DNA of 5,760 nucleotides. Origin: Eubacteriales bacterium. GTDB lineage: Bacteria > Bacillota_A > Clostridia > Lachnospirales > Lachnospiraceae. The notes beneath the pieces were generated by a model. The model searched no databases. It was given only the letters and a program-made list of their open reading frames with translations, and had not been told where the DNA came from. Position numbers and translations under genes: made by a program. Within the stretch, counting starts at the first letter, position 1. Every line of letters begins with the position of its first letter. Shown piece after piece: positions 5,690-5,760 of the stretch. The stretch spans positions 1 to 5,760 of the forward strand of contig JAUNJL010000111.1 in NCBI GenBank assembly GCA_030533315.1, read 5' to 3'.

Positions 5690-5760
5690 AGGGGAGAGCC
5701 TGCGGCGGCAGGAAAGGGGAAACACCTAAGGGGTGTACCAGGATGCCCAAGAACAGTGGG
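5690..5760 (+). other. Downstream of argC: small hairpins and possible next start
   Basis: Two short stems are visible: CCTGC/GCAGG (5699-5712, loop GGCG) and ACACC/GGTGT (5722-5736). Neither has a following T tract, so transcription probably continues. An ATG at 5743 opens a frame to the window edge (MPKNSG) with AAGGGG at 5728-5733 nine bases upstream. It could be the next operon gene, but six residues are too few to identify. Confidence 0.3.

Overview
The window looks like chromosomal DNA from a moderately GC-rich clostridial Firmicute, most likely of the Lachnospiraceae type. This is an inference from AGGAGG ribosome binding sites, extended or consensus sigma-A promoters, the amino-acid style of ArgC and ArgG, and ARG-box-like operators resembling those of Gram-positive ArgR/AhrC. 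There are four complete protein genes. No tRNA, rRNA, CRISPR array or mobile element was seen.

Layout: (1) guanine deaminase guaD on the minus strand (76-1356), read from its own extended -10 promoter with a GC-rich, foldable leader of about 150 nt. (2) A divergent gene on the plus strand (1671-2822) for an AI-2E/PerM-family eight-helix membrane permease, with its own TGnTATAAT promoter. (3) A strong, probably bidirectional hairpin terminator (2853-2897) separating it from the convergent argG. (4) argG, argininosuccinate synthase, minus strand (2946-4169). (5) A 479-bp divergent regulatory region. (6) argC, N-acetyl-gamma-glutamyl-phosphate reductase, plus strand (4649-5689). The last 71 bases hold two small hairpins and possibly the start of the next gene.

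The two arg genes act in one pathway. ArgC makes N-acetylglutamate semialdehyde on the way to ornithine, and ArgG joins citrulline and aspartate near the end of arginine synthesis. They are transcribed away from each other from two promoters that look like copies of one design. Each has a TTGCAT -35 box, a 17-bp spacer and a TATA(A/T)T -10 box followed by AACCC, with an ARG-box-like palindrome on the -35 and a second half-site about 20 bp away on the -10. Each would give a leader of about 125 nt. A further perfect ARG-box-like palindrome lies inside the argG leader. This indicates ArgR/AhrC-type arginine repression of both genes.

The genes themselves are ordinary. The two regulatory regions deserve attention: the mirror-image arg promoter pair, and the guaD leader with possible sequestration of its ribosome binding site.
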